From Achromobacter seleniivolatilans (GTDB lineage Bacteria; Pseudomonadota; Gammaproteobacteria; Burkholderiales; Burkholderiaceae_B): DNA of 64,000 nucleotides. The stretch is from positions 2,914,001 through 2,978,000 of the forward strand of contig NZ_CP132976.1 of the NCBI RefSeq assembly GCF_030864005.1. The letters are read 5' to 3'. Shown here one piece after another: positions 38,929 to 47,064 of this stretch. The translations under genes were made by a program, and so were the position numbers. A model generated the notes under the pieces. It saw only the letters and a program-made list of their open reading frames with translations, ran no database searches and had not been told where the DNA came from. The stretch's first letter is position 1, and each line of letters starts with the position of its first letter.

Positions 38929-39071
38929 AAATGCAATACCTTTAAATAAACGAATACCCGCCCCAGAGCGGGGCGGGCCACCGGAAAAAACCGGCCATAT
39001 GCGCAATGTTACCCCTTATGGCCCAGCCGCCAAACGACGAGCTGGCCATAAGCGGAATGAATTGCGGGCAG

Positions 39072-41537
39072 TCAGTGCCGTTTGTGCACGGCCTTTTTAG
39101 CCGGCGCGGCGTGCTTGGATGCGCGGGCCGGCTTGCCGGCCTTCTTGGCATCGGCGCGCCGCTCCTTGGCAGTCTGACCCTTCAAAGCGGCCGGCTTGGG
39201 CGCTGCCGCTTTCTTCACGCGGCGCACCGGCTCATCCGGACCCCGGGCTGCTGCCTTGCGCAGCGCATCGAAACTTGTGCCCTGCACCAGACGGAACTCA
39301 ATCCGGCGGGCTTCCAGGTCCACACGCGCCACTTGCACCTGCACCTTGTCGGTCAGGCGATAGCGCATACCCGTGCGTTCGCCGCGCAGTTCATGCAGTC
39401 CGTCATTGAACTGGAAGTACTCGCCACCCAGTTCAGACACGTGCACCAGGCCTTCAACGTGCAGGGTGTCCAGCGTGACGAAAATACCAAAGCTGGCCAC
39501 ACCCGTAACGGTGCCGCTGAAGTCTTCGCCCACACGTTCCTTGACGAACCAGCACTTGAGCCATGCCTCGACGTCGCGCGATGCTTCGTCTGCACGGCGC
39601 TCGGTAGCTGACAGCATCAGGCCCATCTTTTCCCAGATGGCGTGCTCGTGTTCTTTTTGCGTGCGGCCAATAACTACCGCCTGCTCATCCAGGCTGGGCA
39701 CATAACGCTGACCCGCCAGCAGAGCCTTGATGACGCGGTGCGTCAGCAGATCAGGGTAGCGGCGGATGGGCGACGTGAAGTGGCTGTAGCCGGGATAAGA
39801 CAGGCCAAAGTGGCCCATGTTGTCCGGGCTGTAGACGGCCTGCTGCATCGAACGCAGGCACATGGTCTGCAGCAGCTGGTAGTCGGGACGGCCGCGCACG
39901 GTATCCAGGAAGTCGCCATAGTCCTTGGCCGTGGGCGTCTCGCCCCCGCCCATCGACAAGCCCATCGTGCGCAGGAATTCACGCAACGATTGCAGGCGTT
40001 CCGGCGTGGGGCCTTCATGAATACGGTACAGACCGGGATGCTTGCTGCGCGTCATGAAGTCGGCGGCGCAGGTGTTGGCGGCCAGCATGCACTCTTCAAT
40101 CAGCTTGTGCGCATCGTTGCGTACCGACGGCACGATCTGTTCGATGCGGCCCAGCTCGTTGCAGACAATCTTGGTTTCGACCGTATCGAAATCGATCGCG
40201 CCGCGCTTCTTGCGGCCTTGCTGCAGCACCTGGAAGAGCTCATACAGGTGCTGAACCTGCGGCATGACGGCGCGCATCGCCGCCGCCGCCGGACCGCCCG
40301 GCTGCTGCAATGCAGCCCAGATGTTGGTGTAAGTCGTGCGGGCATGCGAGTGCATCACCGCGTTGTAGAACTGATATGCCGTGACCGTGCCCGCCTTGGC
40401 GCCGCTTGCCGGGATCACCATATCGCAGACCAGCACCAGCCGGTCTACGTCGGGATTGAGCGAGCACAGGCCATTGGACAAGGTCTCGGGCAGCATCGGG
40501 ATGACCCGGCGCGGGAAGTACACGCTGGTGCCGCGTTCGATCGCATCATCATCCAGCGCATCGCCCGGACGCACGTAGTGGCTTACGTCGGCAATGGCCA
40601 CGAGCAAACGCCAGCCCGGCCGCTTGCGCTGCCCCGTACCCAGTTCAACCGGTTCGCAATACACCGCGTCGTCGAAGTCGCGAGCGTCTTCGCCGTCAAT
40701 CGTGATCAGCGGAACGTCGCGCAAGTCCACGCGGTCTTTCAGATCGGTCTTCTTGACCACATCGGGCAATCGGGCAGCCTGCTTGCGAGCGGCTTCCGAG
40801 AACTCGACCGGCACGTCGAACTTGCGCACGGCAATTTCGATTTCCATGCCGGGGTCGTCGATCTCGCCCAAGACTTCAGCCACACGGCCCAACGGCTGCG
40901 TGTGGCGGGTGGGTTGCGCCATGATTTCCACGGCGACCACCTGCCCGTGCTGGGCGCCATTGGTATCGCTGGGCGGAATCAGAATGTCATGCTTGATGCG
41001 CTGGTCTTCGGGCACGACGATGGACAGGCCATGCTCGTGCAGGAAGCGGCCCACCAATTTGTTGGTGCGCCGTTCGATGACTTCGACGATGGTGCCTTCG
41101 GGCTTGCCACGGTATTCGCCCGTGGGCTTGACCAGCACGCGGTCGCCATGCAGCACCTTGAGCATTTCGCGCGGGGACAGGAACAGATCCGGTCCGCCGT
41201 CATCGCGCAACAGGAAACCAAAGCCATCACGGTGGCCCAGCACCTTACCGGCAACAAAATCCAGTTTTGTGGCCAGCAGCAGCACGCCCTTGCGATTGGG
41301 CATCAACTGCCCGTCGCGTTCCATTGCGCCCAGGCGGCGCTCGAACCCCACCATCGTCTCCGCGCGCTCAACGCCCATGCGTTCGGCCAGCTCAACGGGA
41401 GACAACGGCGAACCAGCGGATCGCAGCGCGGTCAGGATGGCTTCACGGGACGGGACATCGGGGTCGAAGTCCGGCGGCGCTTCGGGCAAGGGTGTTGATC
41501 TATTCTTATTCGATTCGTTATTCGATCGTTTTGCCAA
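39072..41537 (-). CDS. rnr: Ribonuclease R
   Basis: 3'-5' exoribonuclease that degrades structured RNA, 821 residues. N-terminal helix-turn-helix-like region (about 30-75), cold-shock domains (about 90-240), RNB domain with DGEDARDFDDAVY (catalytic Asp cluster), S1 domain (about 650-730) and a Lys/Ala-rich tail. The chosen start is TTG at 41537 with GGAA about 8 nt upstream; no in-frame ATG lies upstream. The start codon overlaps the -35 box of a divergent promoter. Confidence 0.94.
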   Translation of the reverse strand: MAKRSNNESNKNRSTPLPEAPPDFDPDVPSREAILTALRSAGSPLSPVELAERMGVERAETMVGFERRLGAMERDGQLMPNRKGVLLLATKLDFVAGKVLGHRDGFGFLLRDDGGPDLFLSPREMLKVLHGDRVLVKPTGEYRGKPEGTIVEVIERRTNKLVGRFLHEHGLSIVVPEDQRIKHDILIPPSDTNGAQHGQVVAVEIMAQPTRHTQPLGRVAEVLGEIDDPGMEIEIAVRKFDVPVEFSEAARKQAARLPDVVKKTDLKDRVDLRDVPLITIDGEDARDFDDAVYCEPVELGTGQRKRPGWRLLVAIADVSHYVRPGDALDDDAIERGTSVYFPRRVIPMLPETLSNGLCSLNPDVDRLVLVCDMVIPASGAKAGTVTAYQFYNAVMHSHARTTYTNIWAALQQPGGPAAAAMRAVMPQVQHLYELFQVLQQGRKKRGAIDFDTVETKIVCNELGRIEQIVPSVRNDAHKLIEECMLAANTCAADFMTRSKHPGLYRIHEGPTPERLQSLREFLRTMGLSMGGGETPTAKDYGDFLDTVRGRPDYQLLQTMCLRSMQQAVYSPDNMGHFGLSYPGYSHFTSPIRRYPDLLTHRVIKALLAGQRYVPSLDEQAVVIGRTQKEHEHAIWEKMGLMLSATERRADEASRDVEAWLKCWFVKERVGEDFSGTVTGVASFGIFVTLDTLHVEGLVHVSELGGEYFQFNDGLHELRGERTGMRYRLTDKVQVQVARVDLEARRIEFRLVQGTSFDALRKAAARGPDEPVRRVKKAAAPKPAALKGQTAKERRADAKKAGKPARASKHAAPAKKAVHKRH

Positions 41538-41559
41538 AGCTAAAAGTTCCGTATATAAT
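41531..41559 (+). promoter_or_regulatory. Strong sigma70-type promoter toward the tRNA-Leu genes
   Basis: TTGCCA (41531-41536), 17-nt spacer, TATAAT (41554-41559), near-consensus. The -35 overlaps the TTG start codon of rnr on the other strand. Transcription would start near 41566, about 240 nt before tRNA-Leu copy 1. Confidence 0.7.
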
Positions 41560-41565
41560 GCGCAG

Positions 41566-41803
41566 CTTCTGTGGTTCGCCCAAGGCTGAACACTGAAGCA
41601 GAAATGGTCAGAAAGGGTAGTTTAGTGAAAAATTAAGTGGAAATACACTTAGTGAAAAACACAAACTAAACCCAGGTCTAAAAAACCCATTGTAAAACCA
41701 ACTGCACTTAGGGCGCTTCATTTAGTTGAATTTATTAAGGTTCAACGAAAATAAAGCAACACGAGCGGCAGCGTATCACATAGTTCTGACAGTATCTTTC
41801 AGT
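41566..41803 (+). ncRNA. Candidate structured leader or small RNA before tRNA-Leu
   Basis: AT-rich in contrast to its surroundings. Predicted by eye: a 5' hairpin around 41566-41599 (GTTCGCC, loop CAA, GGC-T-GAAC plus outer CTTC/GAAG); a nested hairpin with outer arms GTTTAGT (41620) and ACTAAAC (41665) and inner AAGTG/CACTT; and GTTGAA/TTCAAC near 41726-41747. TTAGTGAAAAA occurs twice (41622 and 41650). No known RNA family recognised; a 10-codon ORF at 41604 is too short to call. Confidence 0.35.
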
Positions 41804-41888
41804 GCCCAGGTGGCGGAATTGGTAGACGCGCACGGTTCAGGTCCGTGTGCCGCAAGGTGTGGAGGTTCGAGTCCTCTCCTGGGCACCA
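41804..41888 (+). tRNA. tRNA-Leu (anticodon CAG), copy 1
   Basis: 85 nt with encoded CCA. Acceptor GCCCAGG/CCTGGGC, anticodon loop TTCAGGT, long variable arm TGCCGCAAGGTGTG typical of class II tRNA-Leu, T-loop TTCGAGT. Identical to copy 3. Confidence 0.97.
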
Positions 41889-41991
41889 TAGAATTTAAAT
41901 CAGGTCAGCTTTCGGGCTGGCTTGATAGCAAAAGAAAGACAGCTAGTGCGGCGAGTTTGAATACCGCAAGCGCTAGCCAGCAGGTTTCAGT

Positions 41992-42076
41992 GCCCAGGTG
42001 GCGGAATTGGTAGACGCGCACGGTTCAGGTCCGTGTGCCGCAAGGTGTGGAGGTTCGAGTCCTCTTCTGGGCACCA
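41992..42076 (+). tRNA. tRNA-Leu (anticodon CAG), copy 2
   Basis: 85 nt, 103 nt after copy 1 and probably on the same transcript. It differs from copies 1 and 3 by one base near the 3' end (TCTGGGC instead of CCTGGGC), which turns the last acceptor pair into G-U. Confidence 0.97.
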
Positions 42077-42124
42077 CCCGCAAGTACGTCGGATCAGCTG
42101 CATGGCTGATCGGATGCAAAAGCT

Positions 42125-42161
42125 AAAAAGCCCCGAAGATCGGAAGATCTTCGGGGCTTTT
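42125..42161. terminator. Bidirectional terminator between tRNA-Leu and the DTW gene
   Basis: AAAAGCCCCGAAGATC, loop GGAA, GATCTTCGGGGCTTTT: a perfect 16-bp stem with A and T runs. Confidence 0.95.
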
Positions 42162-42175
42162 GCATTGGGAGCCGC

Positions 42176-42787
42176 TCAACGCCACGGCACCTTGCGTTGC
42201 AAATGATGCCGCGCATACAGATCCGCGCCCATCCCATCGATCTGCCCGTCGATCAGCGCTTCAAACGGGCGCAACAACGCATCCACATTCATCGGCGCCT
42301 CGATGGCATTTAGCGCATGTGTCACGGCTTCGATCGTGGACAAGGCGCCCGGGATGTCGGCATGGCGCACGCGATAGCGTGTAGTCAGCCCCGCCGGCAA
42401 CATCACGCGCGGCAACGCGGCCAGTTCGGGATTGATATGCAGCAGCTTGCGCGCATGCCCCCAGGTGCCGTCCGGCACGATCAGTTGAATAGGTTGATCC
42501 AGATCCTGGCCGTACCCTGGATTCAACACCTCGGCCGCAGGCCCCGGAAACAGCAAGCGAGGCGCATAGCCAGGCTCGGCCCAATCTTCAGGCGAAAAGT
42601 ACTCGCCCACCAGACGCCGCGCGCCTACCAGCCCCAACACGGCCAGCCGTGCAGTGTTCAGGGCGTGACGCGATTCACTGGGATGCTGCAACACCAGGAC
42701 ACGGGTGCGGCAGGACAAAGACGGAATGAGCGCGCACAAGCAGTGCGATTCGGGACGCAGACAGCGCGTGCAAAGGGTACGAGACAT
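42176..42787 (-). CDS. DTW-domain tRNA-uridine aminocarboxypropyltransferase
   Basis: 203-residue SPOUT-related enzyme of the DTW family (TapT/YfiP-like), which adds the acp group to uridine in tRNA. Cys-rich N terminus (CTRCLRPESHCLC), VLQHPSESRHALNT, the name motif as PDGTW (about 105-109) and STIEAVTHAL near 150-159. It lies between tRNA-Leu copies 2 and 3, a suggestive context for a tRNA-modifying enzyme. E. coli TapT acts on U47 of several tRNAs; the target here is inferred. Confidence 0.88.
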   Translation of the reverse strand: MSRTLCTRCLRPESHCLCALIPSLSCRTRVLVLQHPSESRHALNTARLAVLGLVGARRLVGEYFSPEDWAEPGYAPRLLFPGPAAEVLNPGYGQDLDQPIQLIVPDGTWGHARKLLHINPELAALPRVMLPAGLTTRYRVRHADIPGALSTIEAVTHALNAIEAPMNVDALLRPFEALIDGQIDGMGADLYARHHLQRKVPWR

Positions 42788-42849
42788 GGGGCGACACTAT
42801 ATAGAAAGCGGGCCGGGCGGAAAAAAAAGTGAAAAAAGGGCCGCACATC

Positions 42850-42878
42850 TTGCACGCGCTCAAAAAAGTGTGCATAAT
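42850..42878 (+). promoter_or_regulatory. Promoter of tRNA-Leu copy 3
   Basis: TTGCAC, 17-nt spacer, CATAAT, ending 63 nt before the tRNA. It faces away from the DTW gene, whose start is at 42787. Confidence 0.65.
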
Positions 42879-42941
42879 CTCGTTCCTCTGCTGCTGAACA
42901 AGAAACGAAGCGCCAAGCGACGTATCAAGTAAAGCACCAGC

Positions 42942-43026
42942 GCCCAGGTGGCGGAATTGGTAGACGCGCACGGTTCAGGTCCGTGTGCCGCAAGGTGTGG
43001 AGGTTCGAGTCCTCTCCTGGGCACCA
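42942..43026 (+). tRNA. tRNA-Leu (anticodon CAG), copy 3
   Basis: 85 nt with CCA, identical to copy 1. It is separated from copies 1-2 by the DTW gene and has its own promoter and terminator. Confidence 0.97.
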
Positions 43027-43065
43027 ATTATTACATCACGAGGTACCTGTCGTGATGCGCCAAGA

Positions 43066-43101
43066 AGAACCCCTAACGCGTAAGCGTTCGGGGTTTTTTC
43101 T
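43066..43101 (+). terminator. Terminator after tRNA-Leu copy 3
   Basis: AACCCC-T-AACGC, loop GTAA, GCGTT-C-GGGGTT followed by a T-run. A further hairpin ATCACGA/TCGTGAT lies at 43035-43056 between tRNA and terminator. Confidence 0.85.
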
Positions 43102-43198
43102 TTTGTGCGGCCAAAGCCGGTGACCATAGCTGGTGACCATAGCCGGCTGCCAAAAACGAGGCCAGAAATTCCTGGCCCCATGCAAGCCTTGCCCGCCC

Positions 43199-43642
43199 CT
43201 ACTTCAGCACGCGCGTCATGACCACGTGCGGAATGCCGGCTTCGACGAATTCTTCGCCTTCTACATCGAAACCGTGCGCACGATAAAAACCTGCGGCATG
43301 GGTTTGCGCATGCAGCACCAGCATGCGATGGCCGTCGCCATGACCTTGCTCGATCAGCGCATCCAGCAACTGGCTGCCCACTCCCATTCCACGCGCCTTC
43401 TTGTGTACGGCCATGCGGCCGATATGGCCATCAGGCAGCAACCGGCCCGTGCCCATCGGTGTGCCATCGGGCCCATACGCGACGGCATGCACCGACACGG
43501 CATCATCATCGTCCAGCTCGACCTCGGGCGGCACCCTTTGCTCGACGACGAATACCTCGTATCGAACGGAATAGGCGTCTTCGCGCAGGCGGTCCCACGT
43601 CCCCAGCGCGATACGAACCGATGATTGTTTGTTGGTCGACAT
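43199..43642 (-). CDS. GNAT-family acetyltransferase
   Basis: 147-residue acetyl-CoA-dependent N-acetyltransferase. YSVRYEVFVVEQRVPPEVEL near the N terminus, the acetyl-CoA loop RMAVHKKARGMGVGSQLLDA (about 76-95) and FYRAHGFDVEGEEFVEAGIP near the end. It resembles ElaA-like GNAT proteins of unknown substrate. Start 43642 is preferred because GAGGGG lies about 6 nt upstream, while the ATG at 43648 is too close to it. Confidence 0.88.
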   Translation of the reverse strand: MSTNKQSSVRIALGTWDRLREDAYSVRYEVFVVEQRVPPEVELDDDDAVSVHAVAYGPDGTPMGTGRLLPDGHIGRMAVHKKARGMGVGSQLLDALIEQGHGDGHRMLVLHAQTHAAGFYRAHGFDVEGEEFVEAGIPHVVMTRVLK

Positions 43643-43764
43643 GTCCATCCCCTCTTGTGCAACTAATCAGATAAAAAAACATCCTACGCCGCATTCTCGC
43701 CCGGATGAGGGCGGGACGAAAAGGGGTACGATCGCGGCTTGCCCACGTTGCCGCCCCCGATAAC

Positions 43765-44658
43765 ATGACGCCTGCCACCACCCCGACCTGGCTGAAAGCC
43801 GCGCCCGCGCTATTTCTGCTGTTGTGGTCCAGTGGTTTTGTGGTGCTTAAAGTGGGGTTGGCCTACGCCGATCCGCTGACATTCCTGGCCGTGCGCTATG
43901 CCTGCGTGGTGCTCATTCTTGCTCCTTTGATGCTGCTAATGCGGCCGCCGCTGCCGCGCGGCGCCCGTGAATGGGGCCACCTCGCCATGGTCGGCCTGCT
44001 GTTGCAGGCAGGCTACTTTTGCTGCACCTACCTGTCGCTGAAATGGGGCATGTCAGCCGGCGGTTTGGCGCTGATCGCGTCCCTGCAGCCCATTTTGATC
44101 GGGCTGCTGGCCCCGGTTTTCGCGCACGAGCAGGTAGATATCCGACGCTGGGTCGGATTGGGGCTGGGCGTATCGGGCGCAGCACTGGTCATCGTCGCCA
44201 AGGCCTCGATCGATGTACTGGCGCCACTGGGCCTGCTGTTTGCCGTGGGTGCGCTGCTCTGCATCACCAGCGGGACGCTGTATGAAAAACGCTATGGCGT
44301 CCAAACGCATCCCGTCACGTCCAACCTGATTCAATACGCCGTGGGCCTGGGGGTGACGGCGCCGCTGGCGTTTTGGCTGGAACCCATGCGCATCGAGTGG
44401 ACCGGCCCGTTGCTGGGCGCACTGGCGTACCTGGTGGTGGGCAATTCACTGATTGCCATCACCTTGCTGCTGACCATGATCCGGCACGGCGAAGCCTCCC
44501 GCGTATCCGCCCTGTTTTTCCTGGTGCCGCCCTGCACCGCCGTCTTCGCGCTAGCAGTGCTAGGCGAACCTATCCCGCCGCTGGCCTGGCCAGGCATGGC
44601 ATTGGCGGCGCTGGGCATTCTGCTGGTTACGCGCACGGCGCGCGCCCAGCCCAAGTAG
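43765..44658 (+). CDS. EamA/DMT-family transporter
   Basis: 297-residue inner-membrane protein with ten helices in two EamA repeats; LLWSSGFVVLKVGLAYADPL is the first-repeat signature. Members export amino acids or metabolites; the substrate is not predictable. Start 43765 (MTPATTPTWLKAAPALF); an upstream ATG at 43705 adds a polar extension that does not fit. Confidence 0.9.
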   Translation: MTPATTPTWLKAAPALFLLLWSSGFVVLKVGLAYADPLTFLAVRYACVVLILAPLMLLMRPPLPRGAREWGHLAMVGLLLQAGYFCCTYLSLKWGMSAGGLALIASLQPILIGLLAPVFAHEQVDIRRWVGLGLGVSGAALVIVAKASIDVLAPLGLLFAVGALLCITSGTLYEKRYGVQTHPVTSNLIQYAVGLGVTAPLAFWLEPMRIEWTGPLLGALAYLVVGNSLIAITLLLTMIRHGEASRVSALFFLVPPCTAVFALAVLGEPIPPLAWPGMALAALGILLVTRTARAQPK

Positions 44659-44689
44659 AATTGGCGGCTTCCCGCAATCCACCCCAGCC

Positions 44690-45634
44690 ATGAACGCCGT
44701 TATCACCGCCGCCCTGCCGGTCTTTGCGCTGATTCTGACCGGCTGGCTGGCTGCGCGTTGGAAAGTGCTGGGACTGGGCGCGACCGACGCGCTGAACCGC
44801 TACGTGGTCTATCTGTCCTTGCCCGCGCTGCTGTTTCGCGCCATGACGCAGGTAGACCTGACGCACATGGCGCATTGGAGTTTTGTCGGCGCTTTCGCCG
44901 GTGGCATCGCCATCACCTTTCTCGTGTCATTTCTGCCGCGCAAAAGCATGCCACGCGCGATGACTGACCGCAGCATCGAAGGCCTGGCCGCGTCCTACGC
45001 CAACGCGGGTTATATGGGCATCCCGCTCTGTCTGGCGCTGTTTGGCGCTGAAAGCCTGGCGCCCGCGACCTTCACCACACTGCTGACGGCCAGCGTGCTG
45101 TTCGGATTTGCCATTGCACTGATCGAGTTCGACCGCCAGCAAACCCCCAACGCCATGGCAACGCTGGGCAAGGTCGGGCGCGCTCTGACCCGCAACCCTT
45201 TGCTGGCTGCCCCCGTGCTGGGCCTGGCTTGGGCGTCGACTGGACTTGCCTTGCCCGAAGGTCTGGACCGCTATGTTGCCCTGCTGGGCGCGTCCGCCAG
45301 CCCCTGCGCGCTGGTCACCATCGGCCTGTTTCTGGCGCAAACCGAACGCGCTGCGGCAGGCCCAGGAGTACTACGGCTAGTGCTGGGCAAACTGCTGCTG
45401 CAACCTGCCGCCACGGCCGTACTGGCTTTCTATGTTTTCTCCATGCCGCCGTTGTGGGCGTGGACCGCAGTATTAATGAGCGCGCTGCCGATCGGTACCG
45501 GGCCGTTCATGCTGGCCAATATGTACGGCCGCGATGCAGGCGTGACCTCGCGCGCCATCCTGATATCCACCGTGGCGTCGGTGCTTACCGTCAGCCTGCT
45601 GGTCGCGTGGATCAGCGCCCACCCTATTTCCTGA
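44690..45634 (+). CDS. AEC-family transporter
   Basis: 314 residues, about ten helices, auxin-efflux-carrier family. The start [20 protein letters not shown] and [18 protein letters not shown] are typical. Probably exports or exchanges organic acids such as malonate or malate. It begins 31 nt after the EamA gene and ends 10 nt before arsB, so the three may be co-transcribed. Confidence 0.9.
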   Translation: MNAVITAALPVFALILTGWLAARWKVLGLGATDALNRYVVYLSLPALLFRAMTQVDLTHMAHWSFVGAFAGGIAITFLVSFLPRKSMPRAMTDRSIEGLAASYANAGYMGIPLCLALFGAESLAPATFTTLLTASVLFGFAIALIEFDRQQTPNAMATLGKVGRALTRNPLLAAPVLGLAWASTGLALPEGLDRYVALLGASASPCALVTIGLFLAQTERAAAGPGVLRLVLGKLLLQPAATAVLAFYVFSMPPLWAWTAVLMSALPIGTGPFMLANMYGRDAGVTSRAILISTVASVLTVSLLVAWISAHPIS

Positions 45635-45644
45635 ACCTGTACAC

Positions 45645-46925
45645 ATGCTGCTTGCCGCTGCCATCTTCATCCTGACCATCACGCTTGTCATCTGGCAACC
45701 CCGAGGGCTGTCGATCGGCTGGAGCGCCGTGATCGGCGCCGCGCTGGCACTTGCGACCGGCGTGGTCCACGTCGCCGACATTGCCGATGTCTGGCACATC
45801 GTATGGAACGCCACCGCAACCTTCATCGCCATCATCATCACTAGCTTGATCCTGGACGAGGCGGGCTTTTTCGAGTGGTCGGCGCTGCATGTTGCGCGCT
45901 GGGGCGGCGGACGCGGACGGCTGCTGTTCGTGCTGATCGTGCTGCTGGGCGCTGCTGTTTCGACGCTCTTTGCCAACGATGGCGCCGCGCTGATTCTGAC
46001 GCCCATCGTCATGGAAATGCTGCTGGCCCTGGGCTTTGGGCCGGGCGCCTCGCTGGCCTTTGTGATGGCGGCGGGCTTCATCGCCGACACCGGCAGCATT
46101 GCGCTCATCGTGTCTAACCTGGTGAACATCGTGTCGGCGGATTTCTTCAACATCGGCTTTGGCGAATACGCCTCGGTGATGCTGCCGGTAAATATGATGG
46201 CCGTGGCATCCACGCTGGTGGTGCTGCTGCTGTTCTTTCGCAAGAGCATCCCGCCGCGCTACGACGTCAGCCAGTTGCCCGCGCCCGATACGGCCATTCG
46301 GGACCGCATTACGTTTCGCGCCGGCTGGATCGTGCTGGCGTTGCTGCTGGCAGGATTCTTCATTCTTGAACCCATGGGAATTCCGGTCAGCGCCATTGCC
46401 GCCGCCGGCGCGCTGGGCCTGCTGCTGATTGCCGGCCGGCAGCACATTGTCGGCACGCGCCGGATCATGCGCGAGGCGCCCTGGCATATCGTGATCTTCT
46501 CGCTGGGCATGTACCTGGTCGTCTACGGCCTGCGCAATGCAGGGCTGACCGCCCACTTGGCGCAGGTGCTGGATCGCTGCGCCGAATACGGCTTGTGGGG
46601 CGCCGCGATGGGAACCGGCCTGATCACGGCATTTCTTTCATCCGTCATGAACAACCTGCCGACGGTGCTGGTGGGCGCCCTATCCATTGCCGACACCACC
46701 GCGACGGGCCCCATCAAAGACGCGATGATCTACGCCAACATCATCGGTAGCGACCTCGGCCCCAAGATCACGCCCATCGGCAGCCTGGCAACGCTGCTTT
46801 GGCTGCATGTGCTGGCGCGCAAGGGCCTGCGCATTACGTGGGGATACTACTTTAAAGTAGGAATTGTATTGACCTTGCCCGTGCTTCTGCTGACGCTCGC
46901 GGCACTGGTATGGCGGCTGCAATAG
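45645..46925 (+). CDS. arsB: Arsenite efflux permease ArsB
   Basis: 426-residue, 12-helix arsenite/antimonite:H+ antiporter, very close to E. coli Ars[21 protein letters not shown] near the start, [20 protein letters not shown], the [17 protein letters not shown] motif and [20 protein letters not shown]. No arsR, arsC, arsH or arsA is next to it; its neighbours are general transporters. The start has no clear ribosome-binding site and lies just after the AEC stop codon, so translation may be coupled. Confidence 0.94.
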   Translation: MLLAAAIFILTITLVIWQPRGLSIGWSAVIGAALALATGVVHVADIADVWHIVWNATATFIAIIITSLILDEAGFFEWSALHVARWGGGRGRLLFVLIVLLGAAVSTLFANDGAALILTPIVMEMLLALGFGPGASLAFVMAAGFIADTGSIALIVSNLVNIVSADFFNIGFGEYASVMLPVNMMAVASTLVVLLLFFRKSIPPRYDVSQLPAPDTAIRDRITFRAGWIVLALLLAGFFILEPMGIPVSAIAAAGALGLLLIAGRQHIVGTRRIMREAPWHIVIFSLGMYLVVYGLRNAGLTAHLAQVLDRCAEYGLWGAAMGTGLITAFLSSVMNNLPTVLVGALSIADTTATGPIKDAMIYANIIGSDLGPKITPIGSLATLLWLHVLARKGLRITWGYYFKVGIVLTLPVLLLTLAALVWRLQ

Positions 46926-46950
46926 TCTTAATAACTTCTAGTTATGATTC

Positions 46951-46968
46951 AAGCATAAATTTGTGCTT
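46951..46968. repeat. AT-rich near-palindrome downstream of arsB
   Basis: AAGCATAAATTTGTGCTT: one mismatched pair in 18 bp. It lies in an AT-rich gap between arsB and the thiosulfate transporter and could be an operator; regulator unknown. Confidence 0.3.
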
Positions 46969-47006
46969 TGAGAGATTTAAGGACGGCGATAGACTTTCAT
47001 CATTCC

Positions 47007-47033
47007 ACGGGCGCATTCCTACGCGCCCGTTTG
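47007..47033 (+). terminator. Possible terminator after arsB
   Basis: ACGGGCGC, 8-nt loop, GCGCCCGT followed by TTT: a strong stem but a short T-run, 35 nt before the next gene. Confidence 0.55.
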
Positions 47034-47064
47034 CATTGACGAATCTGATCCCCCGGGACGCCCC

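Noticed and set aside
39642..41498. 618-codon open frame opposite rnr
   Set aside because: Antisense shadow; RNase R motifs on the minus strand are unambiguous.
41604..41636. Ten-codon ORF in the tRNA-Leu leader
   Set aside because: Too short, no clear ribosome-binding site; kept only as part of the structured leader.
41726..42013. Open frame spanning tRNA-Leu copies 1 and 2
   Set aside because: It translates two tRNA genes and has no ribosome-binding site or domain.
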